Positions 1 to 11,400 of a stretch of 64,000 bases of DNA are shown here, in pieces. A program made the position numbers and the translations under genes. How positions within the stretch are numbered: the stretch's first letter is position 1; every line of letters begins with the position of its first letter. This stretch comes from Ricordea florida (lineage: Eukaryota; Cnidaria; Anthozoa; Corallimorpharia; Ricordeidae). The notes beneath the pieces were generated by a model. The model was not told where the DNA came from. It was given only the letters and a program-made list of their open reading frames with translations, and did no database searches. The stretch spans positions 5,517,201 to 5,581,200 of the forward strand of contig OX453286.1 of NCBI GenBank assembly GCA_949710005.1, given 5' to 3'.

Positions 1-561
1 TCATACTAATGTATGATAATCTATTCCTCCACACGGATTTCCATTGTTGGCATGGTTTGCTAGAATGGTCACATGGGACTTGTCACTGTACGCTATAGAG
101 CGTTTTCACTCACGTGGCCAGCAGCCATGCAAATTTTTTGGAACAAAAGAAAGTTGAGAAAGAGTTCAACTCCCAGAGGATTAATTTGGAACACCAACAT
201 GGCCACCGTTTCATTGTTTTGGAACACCAATATGGCTGCTGTGACGTAATGTGAAAACGCTCTATATATCCATGAGATTCGTGCGCACAAGAGAAGGAGC
301 ATATTGATATAACAATACGTTATAATTTCTTCCTCCATATTGTTTTCCATCGTAAACAGGGTTTGGTCATTGATTGTTTTCTATTGTCAACACTTGAAGG
401 GGATGTGTCATGTTTGTATCCATGAGATCCATTTGTTGAAGTCGAAATTTTGTTTTCTGAATGTATGCCTCTCTATCCATTTTGTTGTTGGCTAAAAGTT
501 ATAATTTTTTATCTTTGTCGAGATTAGTTTTCCCTAAACCATTCTCCCCAATATCCAACAG
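1..561 (+). other. Intron of gene A (upstream of its RING exon)
   Basis: No coding potential is seen. The last 200 bases resemble the corresponding stretch before the RING exon of gene B (around 22,320-22,520): both have a 'tatccatg(a/g)gat' segment, a 'ggctaaaagtt'-like segment and a T-rich run before the acceptor. This supports a duplicated intron. The acceptor is ccaacag at 555-561. The earlier exons of gene A lie outside the window. Confidence 0.6.
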
Positions 562-2448
562 ATGCCACATCAGAAGGTGCCAGCGCTGGTCCTGAATGTG
601 CCATATGTCTCGATGATTTTGAAAACCCACAGACCCTTAAATGTGGCCACGTCTTCTGTAACGATTGCGTGAGGGAAGCCCTTAAAAGGAGCAACAGGTG
701 CCCAGTGTGTAAAGAACCGCAAGGTGTTATTAAAGGAGACCAGCCCCCTGGACTAATGAAAAGCTGGGTTGATAAGGTTTTACGTTTGCCAGGTTATCCA
801 GGTATTTATCAGCCAGATGAGCCCATTTGCCACCAGTATCACGACTGCGAAACCAAGTGATCTTTCTTCAGATCTAGAATTGCAATCGGCAACTAAGGGC
901 AAAACAAATAATAGTACGCGTGCTCTGATTGGCTGCTGAGAGGGCAAGATTTTCTTGTAATGACTGTGGATTATGAACATTTTTCAAAATTTTTTTTATA
1001 TGTTAATATGGACAAAAGTTTTCTCATTTTCAAAGAAACTGTTTCTTCTGTCACTTCTGGCTTCGATTGCATGGTCGCGTGTGTTTCGGTTCAGTGAACA
1101 TGATCTTGAATGATCTCTTGCGCCCGCGGGGACGCGGTTTTCTTTCTTACAGTGCAAAAAAGGCCATATAATAAATAACTTAATTACTTCGTCCGTTCGG
1201 TCATTACAGGGAAATCTCAGACCTCAGCCTTGATGTATTTACCTCGATATTGCTGGGTCAATACATCTAGGCCTCGGTCCGAGATTTCCCTATATTGACC
1301 TCACTCTCGGTTAATATGTAAGTAGTATATATTTCATTATTAGATACGCAAATTGTTAAACCAGTCTTTGCTCGAGTATACATGAACCCACTGTTGACCT
1401 GATTCCAGCGCGAACGGCTGGAATAGATTACCTAGAAGGGCATCGTACCTGTGCTCTTAAATTCGCAGGCGTGAATCACTATCATGCGTGATCATTTTTT
1501 GCTAAAATTTGCGATAGTGCTGCAAGGATCGAATCGTCTTCGTTTCCAATGGCAATGTGAACACCTAACCTATTTCATACATCCTAATTAGGTGTTGGGA
1601 CAATCAAAATAAAGTATCGCTTTCCATCGGGATGTCAAGGCCCACAACACCCAAATCCTGGCACGTGGTTCGCTGGTACGGAACGTGTAGCTTACCTTCC
1701 CGACAACAAAGAGGGTCAAAAAGTGCTGCAACTCCTGAGCAGAGCGTTTGACGCAGGGCTGGTTTTTACCATCGGAAGGTCAGTCACAACAGGCATGGAT
1801 AATCAAATAACGTGGAATGACATCCACCATAAAACCAACATCAGTGGAGGACCAGACGGGTGAGTGACATCCCGCTAAGTGTAGATAAAGCATTAAACTA
1901 TCAGGACTTGAGCCTAACTGTACCATGGATCTAACTGTTACTATACAGTGTAACTTAAAGTTTGTATCCGCGGATCAGACCATGCAGTGTGACAACTGTT
2001 TGGAAAGCTACTGAACATTACTGTACTGTGGTGCTTTTTGTTTTACTATTCAGTGTGGTTCAATCTATTTAATCCGTGGATCAAACCCTGCAATATTACC
2101 CTTCCTTGCTAAATTACTCTAGCCACTGAAGAGTACTGTGCTGCGATACTGTTTATGTTACAGTACAGTGTAGCTCTATCATTTTCATCTCACGGTGAAT
2201 GGAAACATATGGTATGACGGTCTTATGGAGTGACGCTTTTCTATATTGCCTAGCTTTATAAAAACAGTTTGTTATCTTTATGTTCGTTCAGTGTTCGTTC
2301 GAGTTAGAAGCTCAGGATGAATCAAATTCTTACGTGTTTCTTCCTGGTTGCTCAATTTTGTTTTTCACGTGTTCGCAGATATGGATATCCCGATCCAGGC
2401 TACCTCCGTCGGGTGAAAGAAGACTTGGCTGCTAAAGGGATCCGCTGA
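562..2448 (+). CDS. Gene A, 3' end: Deltex-type (DTX3L-like) E3 ubiquitin ligase, RING + DTC exons
   Basis: Partial gene; its 5' part lies left of the window. Three exons are read: 562-801 (RING), 1592-1859 (DTC part 1) and 2379-2448 (DTC end, TGA stop). All junctions are GT-AG and phases agree (1, 2). The RING is C3HC4: CAIC, CGHVFC, CNDC and CPVC, then GDQPPG. The DTC domain shows [47 protein letters not shown] and ends KAKGIR-like (LAAKGIR). In the Deltex family the RING recruits E2-ubiquitin and the DTC domain binds ADP-ribose/NAD+, allowing ubiquitination linked to ADP-ribose. Exon lengths (240, 268, 70) equal those of gene B exactly. Whether gene A also has RRM and macro exons cannot be seen. 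Nearest named relative: DTX3L; DTX3 is the alternative. Confidence 0.9.
1160..1330. mobile_element. Foldback (MITE-like) element in gene A intron
   Basis: The arms 'agggaaatctcagacc' (near 1208) and 'ggtccgagatttccct' (near 1276) are inverted copies, and the complementarity extends through 'cttgatgta' / 'tacatctag'. A related foldback with the same aaatct-agacc core lies at 38,600-38,760. No open frame is seen. It is non-autonomous. Confidence 0.65.
1925..2200 (-). repeat. Diverged 106-bp satellite units in gene A intron
   Basis: About two and a half degraded units of the satellite that forms the 45.7-47.4 kb array, in the opposite orientation. Markers are 'accatgcagtgtgac', 'ggaaagctactgaac', 'actgtactgtgg' and 'ttttactattcagtgtgg'. 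The equivalent intron of gene B carries the same family at 25,560-25,880, so it was present before the duplication or was inserted in both. Confidence 0.75.
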
Positions 2449-2550
2449 CCGTCAGACAATGGCCGCTCGTCTTCTTAAAGAGACGTAACGTCGTTACGTG
2501 TGCAGAAAATCACATTTTAAAATTACTTGCGCCCTTTATTTGTTTTAATC

Positions 2551-2574
2551 AGGAGCCCATGTTGATGGGCTCCT
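2551..2574 (+). other. Perfect 3'-UTR stem-loop of gene A
   Basis: AGGAGCCCAT, loop GTTG, ATGGGCTCCT: a perfect 10-bp stem about 100 nt after the stop, followed by 'ttcttaattt'. Gene B keeps a weaker version at 26,252-26,273 and has a second related stem, AGGAGCCCAT-GA-ATGGACTCCT, at 26,345-26,366. Confidence 0.6.
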
Positions 2575-3046
2575 TTCTTAATTTAGCAAGAAGTAAATCA
2601 TTTGATAACTCGCTCCTTGTGGTAGAAATTGTTCGTAGTGTTGATTATTCTAAGGTTTTTGCGCAAAAAAGAACAGCACAAACTGAAAAGAGGTAGAGGT
2701 GGTTAATACAGTTATTTGCTGGTGTAAGGAAACGAAGTAAAATTTCCTACTGTATAAGAGTTCATGTAGATTTTCTCATGTATCGGGGTCAAACATGTCA
2801 AAGTGGGAGTGAGTAATGATAGAGGTCTAAAGACGATAGCGATCCGTTGTGAGTGTGATTTAATGTTTATTAGTAAAAATCTACTTGTAGACTAATGCAA
2901 ATGCTGCAATCTGATTGGCCGAGCTACTGCAGACTATCAGCCATTAGACAGCACTTGGTTGAACATCGTTTTCAAAATGACGACGTCTTCACATGAAGAT
3001 TTAGTATTTTGGTATTTCTTTCACGGTTTATTATGATTTTTACTAA

Positions 3047-3157
3047 AACAATTAGATTATAAGCTCGAGATTTTTATGAGGTGATGGTTGATTCGGCCTT
3101 CGATCGGTCTCATCAACTATCACCCCACAGAAATCTCGAGCTCATAATCTAATTGTT
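3047..3157. mobile_element. Foldback element, AACAATTAGATTAT family
   Basis: Terminal inverted repeats 'acaattagattataagct' and its complement at 3,138-3,156 continue into ctcgagattt / aaatctcgag. The loop centre is 'ggccttcgatcggtc'. Other copies are near 26,764-26,876, 28,331-28,436, 40,141-40,246 and a solo arm pair at 40,731-40,780. Confidence 0.75.
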
Positions 3158-3796
3158 AAATATAGGTGTGTCAGCCATAATGGCTGAATTTATAGTTTAG
3201 ACGATGGGTAGACGGTCTCCATAGGAGAGCTATTGGCCCGCATAAAGATCCCTGATCCTGTTTGATTGTTGTGAAGAGCTTAAGAGTGCGATCCGGTCTT
3301 GGATATGTAATCCAAGATCGCTCAGATCATGGCGAATCAAAGGAACCGATGAATCGTTGTCCAGAGTGGATTTATCGGTTTCTATCGTGCTTCGTGACCC
3401 GTGTGAGCGCGGATCACAAATCCAGATCATATCAAAGGAACGAACCCTTAAGCTTGTTAAAGACTTTCTCTGCCTCCCTAGGACTGTGTTTTTGTCATTT
3501 AGATAAAGCTTTATTATTCTAGTCGTTTTGTTTGTACAGAACCAATCAGATGAGTTTTCCTGATCACGTGAATTGTAACTCGATCGTTGTATATAGGTTA
3601 ATTGATGTTCTGATCTTAGGAGTTTAGAATTTTTTTGAGTAGATCCGAAGAAAATAAACCCAGTAACATGATTGCGATTATCAAGTTTCTTAAAAAGCTC
3701 TTGGTAACAAGAGCGTCAGAGATCTTTATGAGGCTGGCGCAGGGTTATTGGCAGGTGTAACAGGTCTGTTGTCTTATTCCCTCGAAATTACTTACT

Positions 3797-4518
3797 TACT
3801 TACTGCCCATCATGCCTGTGTGGCACATAGGGCAGCAATAAAGTTCCTCCAACCTTGCCTATCTCTAGCCAGTTTTTTCAATGGTGCTCCAGCTGTAATT
3901 GAGCTCCCTTAACTCCGCTTCCACCGTTCTGCGCCACGTTGTTTTTGGGCGCCCTCTTCTGCGTTTGCCTTCAGGTGTCCAGCGCATTGCAGTCTTAGCT
4001 ATTTTGTTGTTGTCCATTCGAAGCACATGTCCAATCCATCTCCATCTTCTCCTGGTGACAATCGTGCGAATATCCTTCTGCTTGGTTTGCTTCAGGAGCT
4101 GGTCGTTGGAGATTTTCTGTGGCCAGAAAATTCTCAGAATCTTCCTGAGGCTAGTTGTGTGGAAGGACGCTAGTTTTGACAGGTCATGTTCAGTCATTCG
4201 CCAGCATTCGCAGCCGTAAAGAAGGGTTGACAACACACAGCTCTGGTAGACCCTAAGCTTTGTCTTTGTGCTATAACTTGCCGATCTCCACACTGGTCGT
4301 AAGCTCATAAAGGCGCCCCTTGCTTTGTTTAGCCTGTTTTGTATGTCCACACCAGTACCGCCGTCCTGACAAAGCATACTTCCCTCGAAATAGGGGCAAA
4401 GAATTCTACCATCTGCTAGTGTGCGTAATAGGGAAGAGGAACACCCCTGGTGCTGCTCAACCCATTGTATATTAAGGTTGTTTGAATATTGACTGGAAAG
4501 GCGCGCCATACTCGACAA
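3797..4518 (-). mobile_element. LINE reverse-transcriptase C-terminal fragment
   Basis: The - strand open frame 4,518-3,865 (217 codons) reads like the end of an invertebrate endonuclease-reverse transcriptase: NRLNKARGAF, LRVYQSCVLSTLLYGCECW, TRRRWRWIGHVLRM and GRPKTTWRRTVE. After the stop the homologous reading continues but is interrupted by stops, and it ends in a (GTAA)n-type tail at about 3,790-3,806. The catalytic RT motifs and the endonuclease are absent, so this is a 5'-truncated dead copy. It lies in the same orientation as the RRM exon at 4,603-4,840, about 85 bp downstream of that exon's donor. Confidence 0.85.
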
Positions 4519-4602
4519 CTACTTGGCAAAGTTAGATGCTACAGAAAAAGCGTTCATTGCTTTAAGGCACAATAAAAATCAAAATAGGATTCATCTGCAA
4601 AC

Positions 4603-4840
4603 CTTCGCGCGCTTTAAAAGTGATAACCACTTGTCCTTCGTTAGAGATGCGTACATGCTCAAGTTCTCCTCCGCAATTTCCTAGTTTCTGAAAATATATA
4701 ACTATGTCTTCGTCTCGAGTTTTCGGAGATATCCTGGCCATGTTGGATATAGCAACGCTTCCGGCCGCAGTTTCCTTATCTAAACCGTCGATACTGGAAA
4801 CGTGCAAAACGAACCGATCTACAATATTCGCCATTTGCAT
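4603..4840 (-). CDS. Orphan first exon with RRM-like domain, divergent paralog of gene B exon 1
   Basis: The - strand exon has ATGs at 4,840 and 4,834 (M-A-N-I-V-D). It reads VAISNMARISPKTRDEDIVI YFQKLGNCGGELEHV (broken here for length), then VVITFKAREG, with a good donor (GAAG|gtttgc) at 4,603 in phase 1. The fold and the exon end match gene B exon 1 ([37 protein letters not shown]), including the phase. RRM-like domains with the 'GG(G/E)' strand signature occur at the N-terminus of PARP10/PARP14 and DTX3L-type proteins. No downstream exon is visible on this strand before gene A. The gene is either truncated or has far exons beyond gene A. Confidence is high for the exon, low for a working gene. 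Confidence 0.65.
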
Positions 4841-5246
4841 ACGAGAAAGCGAAATGCAACCTCGTTAGTATGAAGGGGAAGTACCAATTTCTCAGAAATC
4901 GTGGCACGCAAGACTGGGACCAAAACAGACGACCAGACCAATTTTTGAATACATTCAAATAAACGACGATTTCTGTACGAAATTGGGAAGAAAAACAGTT
5001 TAACGTAAGATTTTCTTTTTGAAAGAATTCCTTACCATTCGCTTCAATATATTGGAAATAAGTGTTTACCTCGAATATGTTTTAGCCTGATAGGCTAGGG
5101 CCTGGTGCTAATCAGTGACGTCTAAGGATCCGGGGATTCCTGGAAACATACTTCCGCCTGCTGACGGCTCTATTCTGTTGGTGTGGTTGGACTTTCGCTT
5201 ATGGCGAGCTGAGTGCGTTGTAATGAACCATCACAAATTTGCCAAA
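4841..5246. promoter_or_regulatory. Shared divergent promoter between two RRM exons
   Basis: About 400 bp separate the two divergent start codons. GAAAGCGAAA at 4,845-4,854 matches the interferon-regulatory-factor element GAAANNGAAA. A CRE-like TGACGTC lies at about 5,116. No TATA box is convincing. In vertebrates PARP9 and DTX3L are likewise transcribed from one bidirectional, interferon-responsive promoter; the analogy is an inference. Confidence 0.4.
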
Positions 5247-5463
5247 ATGGATCAAGTAGAGATATGTTCTACAGAAGGAGTTTTTAACATCAAGGAGGAA
5301 AGAATTCCTCGAAGTATTTTGGTACTTGGTTTAACAGAAGAGACAACTTCAGAGAAATTAATTATTCACTTCCAGCGAAGAAAGAATGGCGGTGGTGACA
5401 TCGAAAGTATTGTAGTGAACGAAGCAAAAGGGGCTGCAGTGATAACTTTTGACAAGGAAGAAG
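5247..5463 (+). CDS. Gene B exon 1: RRM-like domain
   Basis: Reads [54 protein letters not shown]: beta-strand, helix, GGG strand and final strand of an RRM-like fold of the PARP14/DTX3L N-terminal kind. The donor is GAAG|gtaaat, phase 1. The classical RNP aromatic residues are poorly kept, so RNA binding is uncertain. Confidence 0.75.
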
Positions 5464-8400
5464 GTAAATGAGAGTTTTAACATATCTATACCGATGTAAT
5501 GATATTTTTAGGGTTAACTGTTCATACAATGGGTGTGCATAAGTAATTTATTCAATCGTTTTACATAAATACACACATGGTGAATGTCTGTCGTGATCTT
5601 TCGGTTTTCTTTCCAATGAATATATTCTTTGCGCTCTGTACCCGGTCGCTTTAATGCATTAGAATCTGTTTCTTTCAATGGTGTTTAATGTCTGCCTTTC
5701 CTGCTTGTCTAATTCCTACATGAAACTCCGTAACCCGAATTTTCAAACGGAACCTTCGCCACTTTTGCAACTTCAACAACGATCCAAACACAAAATTACT
5801 GCATTGAGAATAGACTTTGATCCACTTTAACACTTGTAGCTGTCTTTGATAACAGCAAAGCTTAGGGACGGACCATTAGAAAAGTGATGGGGGGGGGGGG
5901 GAATTTTCAGCTTGAACGAATTCTTTTTTTTCGCTCACTGCTTGTGCAGGAATTTTTTTTTCAGGTGAACCCCTCTGCACGAATTTTTTTTACTACGTGT
6001 GAAAAAGTCACAATTGGACCTTCCTTCTGCATGAATTTTTTTTTTACCGTCCTCTTTGCATGAATTTTTTTTCTTGGCATTTTCCCTTGCATGATTTTTT
6101 TTTTTCCCCACCCACCCCCCCCCATCACTTTTCTAATGGTCCGTCCCTTAGAAATATCCGGGGGGTACTCGATATATCCCTGGGTGGGGAGGTGCGGCGC
6201 GTCCCCTCATACCCTGACCCTATTTAAGACAAATATCGCTGACTTTTCTACCCTGTTTAAGACAGTACAATATTTGTACAAAGTCAACGGAAATCAATAT
6301 TAATTAACATTAAAAGCTGGTAAAAATTTTGTTGTTTATCGTCCAAGTAAAGATATCCTGTTTAAGACAAAAATTGATAATTCGATACCCTGATTAAGAC
6401 AAAAAATGATAAATTCGATACCCTATTTAAGACAAAAATCCCGAAAAACATACCCTGGCTGTCCGCACGTCTCCATTAATCCCTTATAAGGGAGTACCTC
6501 CCAGGAAATATCGCGGTTATCTGGGTCGAGACGTTCGGCTTTACATAATAATTAATTCATAATTAATTCATACTCCAGAGTCAGTCATGGAATTATGTGT
6601 CACGCAACTGTCACGACAAAATTTACAAATGTTCTACTTTTTGTACATACATTCGCGGCCAAAACGTTTGGGACACTTCTTCATTATTCCACAAACTGTG
6701 CATTTCAGTGTTTTCCCCCTTTCGCCATGCAGGGGGAACGGGGGAAAAATCTTTCTAAGGTTATTCCTAGGAGTGTAAATTGTTGGTATCACGCAGCTTT
6801 CACGTAAAAAAGCGAAATCAAAAGAAAGTGGCTAGGATTGTAATTATATATATCTCTTGTTAAGATCGCTTGTTCTCTTTGCCGCTGTCCAAGGATCCGG
6901 ACTCTTAGAATGACATTTAGTAAGAGTCAGTGAATTTTTAGCGTTAAGCACAAACTTTGGCAGTGATGATTTGTATTAATTTTTTTTCTAACGTTATTTT
7001 GACATACGTTTATTACAGTTTTGCAGACTGTAGAGCAAATAGAACACGTGATTAATAATGTGACCTTGCAAGTGCAGTCGTGCGTTGCTTTGGGGACTGG
7101 GGATGAGGATTATAAGGTAAGTGATTCATTTTGTCTTATGCAAACGGAAAATCATTACAAACTCTGGCAACGGTACGATACACTTTCAGCGTGAACTTTC
7201 ATCAACAGACTTCCGTGACTTCGGTCACGACAATTGTCGTCTTCATATCGGTGCCCCCGAGTTCTATCCGACTAATTACGAAGATGTCTACACTGGAGTG
7301 AGTGAGTGAGTGAGTGAGTGAGTGACAATTTGCATATCGGAGTCCCCACAAAAACTCGCAAACGTATCTACGAGTTAAAAACTGGTATCATGTAACTGAC
7401 ATGTCTATCAAAATTGGGTCACGCAACGTGACACACGCAGACAAAACTAGTTTAGCAAATAAGGTAACGTAACACTTTGCATAGAAATTAAATCACAAAC
7501 TTTCTACTTTCCCAAAGACATGATATAATTATCCACTTGGAAACCAAATAGAAAGGGATTTTTGAGGTATAGAACGTGTGTCGTAACTGATATATTAAGC
7601 ACGAGATACCGTGTTTCATCACATATCAAACACCGAAAATAGAGTTGAAAATACACTGCGAAGCGAAATTCGAGGTGTTTGATATGTGATAAAACACATG
7701 TATTGCGTGTTTGATATGCGATAAAACACATGTATCGCATGTTTGATATAGCTTCTCAAAACGAAATTATTAGAAGGAGAAGCTAACTGTGCAAAAATGA
7801 GCCGTGTTTCATCGGATATCCACACACGTCACGATGCTTGATTTCTTTTGTCTTTCTCTTATGGCTTATTTAACAATTATTCACCTCAGGCTCAGTGATT
7901 ATCAGTGAATATTTACCTCGACTTCGTCTCGGTGAATATTCACCGACAATCACTGAGCCTGAGGTGAATAATTGTTTTAGTATAAATACACAGGTGAAAA
8001 AAAAAGAAAAGAAAAAGCATTGTAATACACGAAAAAATTTTATTTCATCAAAAGCGCGCGAACGACTGGAAGCCATTTTGTTCGTCGAGGTGATTATCGG
8101 CTGATAATCCGAGATAGCGAACCAATCAGAGCACCGATTTTGTATAATCACCTGAGTATTTATAATAATAATTATTATGCTGCAGTTCAGCCCTGCAGTT
8201 AACTCATGATGCTTACGTTAGCCTCTTCATGATCAAGTGATTTGACTCGCAACAAATGAGGTACAAATTAACCTAAAGTTGAATGCCGTTCTGTACTCCT
8301 TATTCTGTAAAGAAATAGAAGAAATAGTTATCCACTGAAAAAGCAATCTGGAATAAACGTGCACACGTTTTATTGGGACAGGTGAAAAGGTTAGATTCAT

Positions 8401-11400
8401 ATGTGAAGATTGTAATTTTTTTTTGATAAAATGTGAATGCCTTTGTTATTGCTTTAGGTGTTTGAGCGGGTTTTAGCCAGCTTTCGATTGGAAACTTTGA
8501 AACATTTCTCCAGCGAGGAGATCAAAGAACTCTTGAAAAGAATCAGCAGTGAAACTGGCGTGGAGTGGCACGAAGGCAGCTATGAATTCGTTGTATCTGG
8601 AAGTTTTCAGCAGATTAAAGAATGTCGTTGTAGCTTGCAACAATGCGTTCATGCGAAGGAGGGCGGACGACCAACCTTGAATGGACCGGGCCATGGCAGA
8701 AAAGAACCCCCTCTAGAAAGGGATGAAAATCACTCTGTTAGAGGTGCATACAGCGTGAAAACGTCGAGTGATGGGGTGAACAGGCTTCTGAATGAGGAGC
8801 TACCGATGACGTCTGGAAAATCCGTAACAGTGGCTGGGACATCCAACGCAAGCACCACACCCAACCCCTGGTACTACGAAATCATAACCAAGTTCATGTC
8901 CTTTCTGACAAAACTGTTTCGTCGTGAGCTAGTGAACCTTGAGAACAAATATGACGTCCGACCTGTTGACACAGAGGACAGAAACGGATTGATCGTGGAA
9001 CCAGGAGGAAATTGTAATAGTCAGAAGCATGACGAAGCCTGCGAGCGTGTCATCAGTTTGAACCAAGATGTTTATCAAAACATGCAGCTGTTGCGATTTT
9101 CTTTGAAAGATAATAACAACGTTGTCCATTCTCGTCAGCTTATTAACGAGGTTGGTAAGAAACATCCGCTGTTGGTAGACAACAGTACCAATCAAAAGTA
9201 CTGGGAATTGTACGGTGAGAGGGAAGTCGTGAAAAAGGCTCTAACAGAGCTTCAACCGGAAGTGGAGGTAAAGCTGGTAGACCCTGTGGCAGGAAACCAC
9301 CCTTCTAGCGATGAGGAAGAGGTGAAGGACGTAGATCAAAGTGCTGAGGTCCCTACTTTGGAAAGACCTTTACGGACGCAGTTAGGTATTGTTGCTATGT
9401 AGCAAATAGTGTACTGTGAAATATATGTTTTGAGGATTTCACACTCAGGTAAAGGGGCAATCCGAGTTTACCGGTTACAAGTCGTCCTTTCGACCTTAAA
9501 TAAATGTATATATTTAACAAATTGACGTCAGTTTTTTATGCGTCTGTCCTCTTATTGATGATAAATTGCGTCATAACATTGTCAAAGTATTGTAGATCCA
9601 CGAGCCGATAGGCGAGTGGATCTACAACAAACTTTGACAATGTTATGACGCAACTTTTCATCAATAAGAGGACACACGCATAAAAAACTGACGTCAATTT
9701 GTTTTTTACAATAACAAAACGCGAAAAAGGTCAAATGAAGACTTAAATTAAAATTTCATGTGTCTGTACTCTTATTGATGATAAAAATTAGCCAATCGGC
9801 GCGCGAGAATTCGCTCAGTTATTGTAAAAACGTTTTTTTTGTTGTTGTTGTTTAGGAAAAATGACGCTTTCAGTCTATAAGGGAGACATAACCGATGAAC
9901 AAGTTGACGCCATTGTGAACTCCACCAACGTTCTATTGACACTTGGTTCAGGGGTCGCCGGTTCTATACTTCATAAAGCAGGGCTGTCTGTTCAAGAAGA
10001 GTGCCTTAAGTTTCGTAAGAGGCGCGAATCACTGAACGTTGGAGACGCTGTTGCTACTGGCGCTGGAGATCTGACATGTCGGATTATAATTCACGTTGCA
10101 GGACCAGAGTGGTTCATTGGGCCACGGAAAAGTAAGGAACTTCTTTGGCGCGCCTGTTCAAACTGCTTTTCCGTTGCCAAAGAGCGTAAAATGACCTCCA
10201 TAGCATTTCCAGCAATCAGCTCAGGTGTTTTTGGAATGCCAAAAGAAGTTTGTGCTGAGGTCATGTTCGATTCCGTGGATGCGTTTGTCAGACGAAGGGA
10301 CTCAAGAAAGAATACCATTACGGACATTCGATTTGTGAACATTGATGATGAGACTGTGCATGTCTTCAGGGAGAAATTTATGCAAAGATACGATTCTGAC
10401 CAAGAACAGATGCATTCTGAAGGACTTGCCAAAAAAGCAAGTGGATTGCACCGTGACGACAAAGGTAAGGGAAAAAGTCGTTTTTAAATTCAACAAGACG
10501 ATGTAAGATCGTAAGTCGGACAACAGGTGGACGTGCTGTTATGAGTGTTGACCACTTATGGTGCGGAGTGGTCCAAAAAAGAAATGCTAAGGGTACCAAG
10601 GTCCTGGTTTACAACGTAGCATCTTTGTTGTCGTTTCCTCGAGTTTCATCGCGAGGCACCTTGTTTTTATCAGCAAATGCTCTTCTGTCATTCTGTCCAC
10701 ATTTTCTGTTCACTGGTAACTCGTTTGATTTCTGGTTTGATTCCAGTGAGACATTCGCTAAATCATTTGATTCTTTTGCTATTTTCAGTTCGCGGGACGA
10801 CCCGTTTCGAAATATACGCTCATTACACACGCCATCTTTTAGAGTGGGTCTACCTCGAACGGTTTGTGGGTTTGTATGTTTGAGCGTAGAAAAGATGACA
10901 CCATTTGTTTTCAACATATTCGCCATCGACTTCGACATGTAGAAAGAAGTTTGCGCCCGTATTATGTGTCTGCGGTATTCCCCATTGCACGTGACTGCGA
11001 TTTGCGATGAAACTCGAGGGTAAACCTATAGTCGGTTGCCCGACTAATAACAAATTAAACAGAGTGGAAGAGTCGACTGAAACGAATGGGAAACCTAGTA
11101 AGGAACAAGTTGGGGACCGAGTTAGAGACCAGGTTTGGCTCAAGCGTACTTATTAACGTACTGAGATGTATTAAGTCCTTTTCATCTAAAAGGATGAGAT
11201 GTCTTCTATCTCTTAATATAAACAGTTGCACAATAGTACAGAACAAAGTCCACATTCGTGTCACGGTATTTAATTGCTATTCTGCGTCCATCGAAGTTAA
11301 GATAACTTGGATCTTGTTTTGCGTTTGATCTCCTTTGCTTGGGTGGGACGTGTTTGCTTTAAACGTGACATTGACAGGATTGATGTTTATGGTAAGCAAA

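Larger units (their letters stand above)
2449..3796. other. Gene A 3' flank, shared with gene B 3' flank
   Basis: From the stop codon onward this stretch matches 26,151-27,860 at high identity, e.g. 'cttcttaaagagacgtaacg', 'tcatgtatcggggtcaaac' and 'gatcacgtgaattgtaac'. It therefore belongs to the duplicated block. It holds the 3' UTR, one foldback (3,047-3,157) and a single copy of the 85-bp unit that is amplified beside gene B. No separate gene is seen. Confidence 0.75.

Noticed and set aside
3865-4518. Host gene from the 217-codon - strand frame
   Set aside because: Sequence is the end of a LINE reverse transcriptase with a microsatellite tail.
10541-10942. 133-codon frame and its antisense partner at 10,609-10,938
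   Set aside because: Both lie inside the CAACAAGACGAT element and recur in degraded form at 18,051-18,500; no domain.
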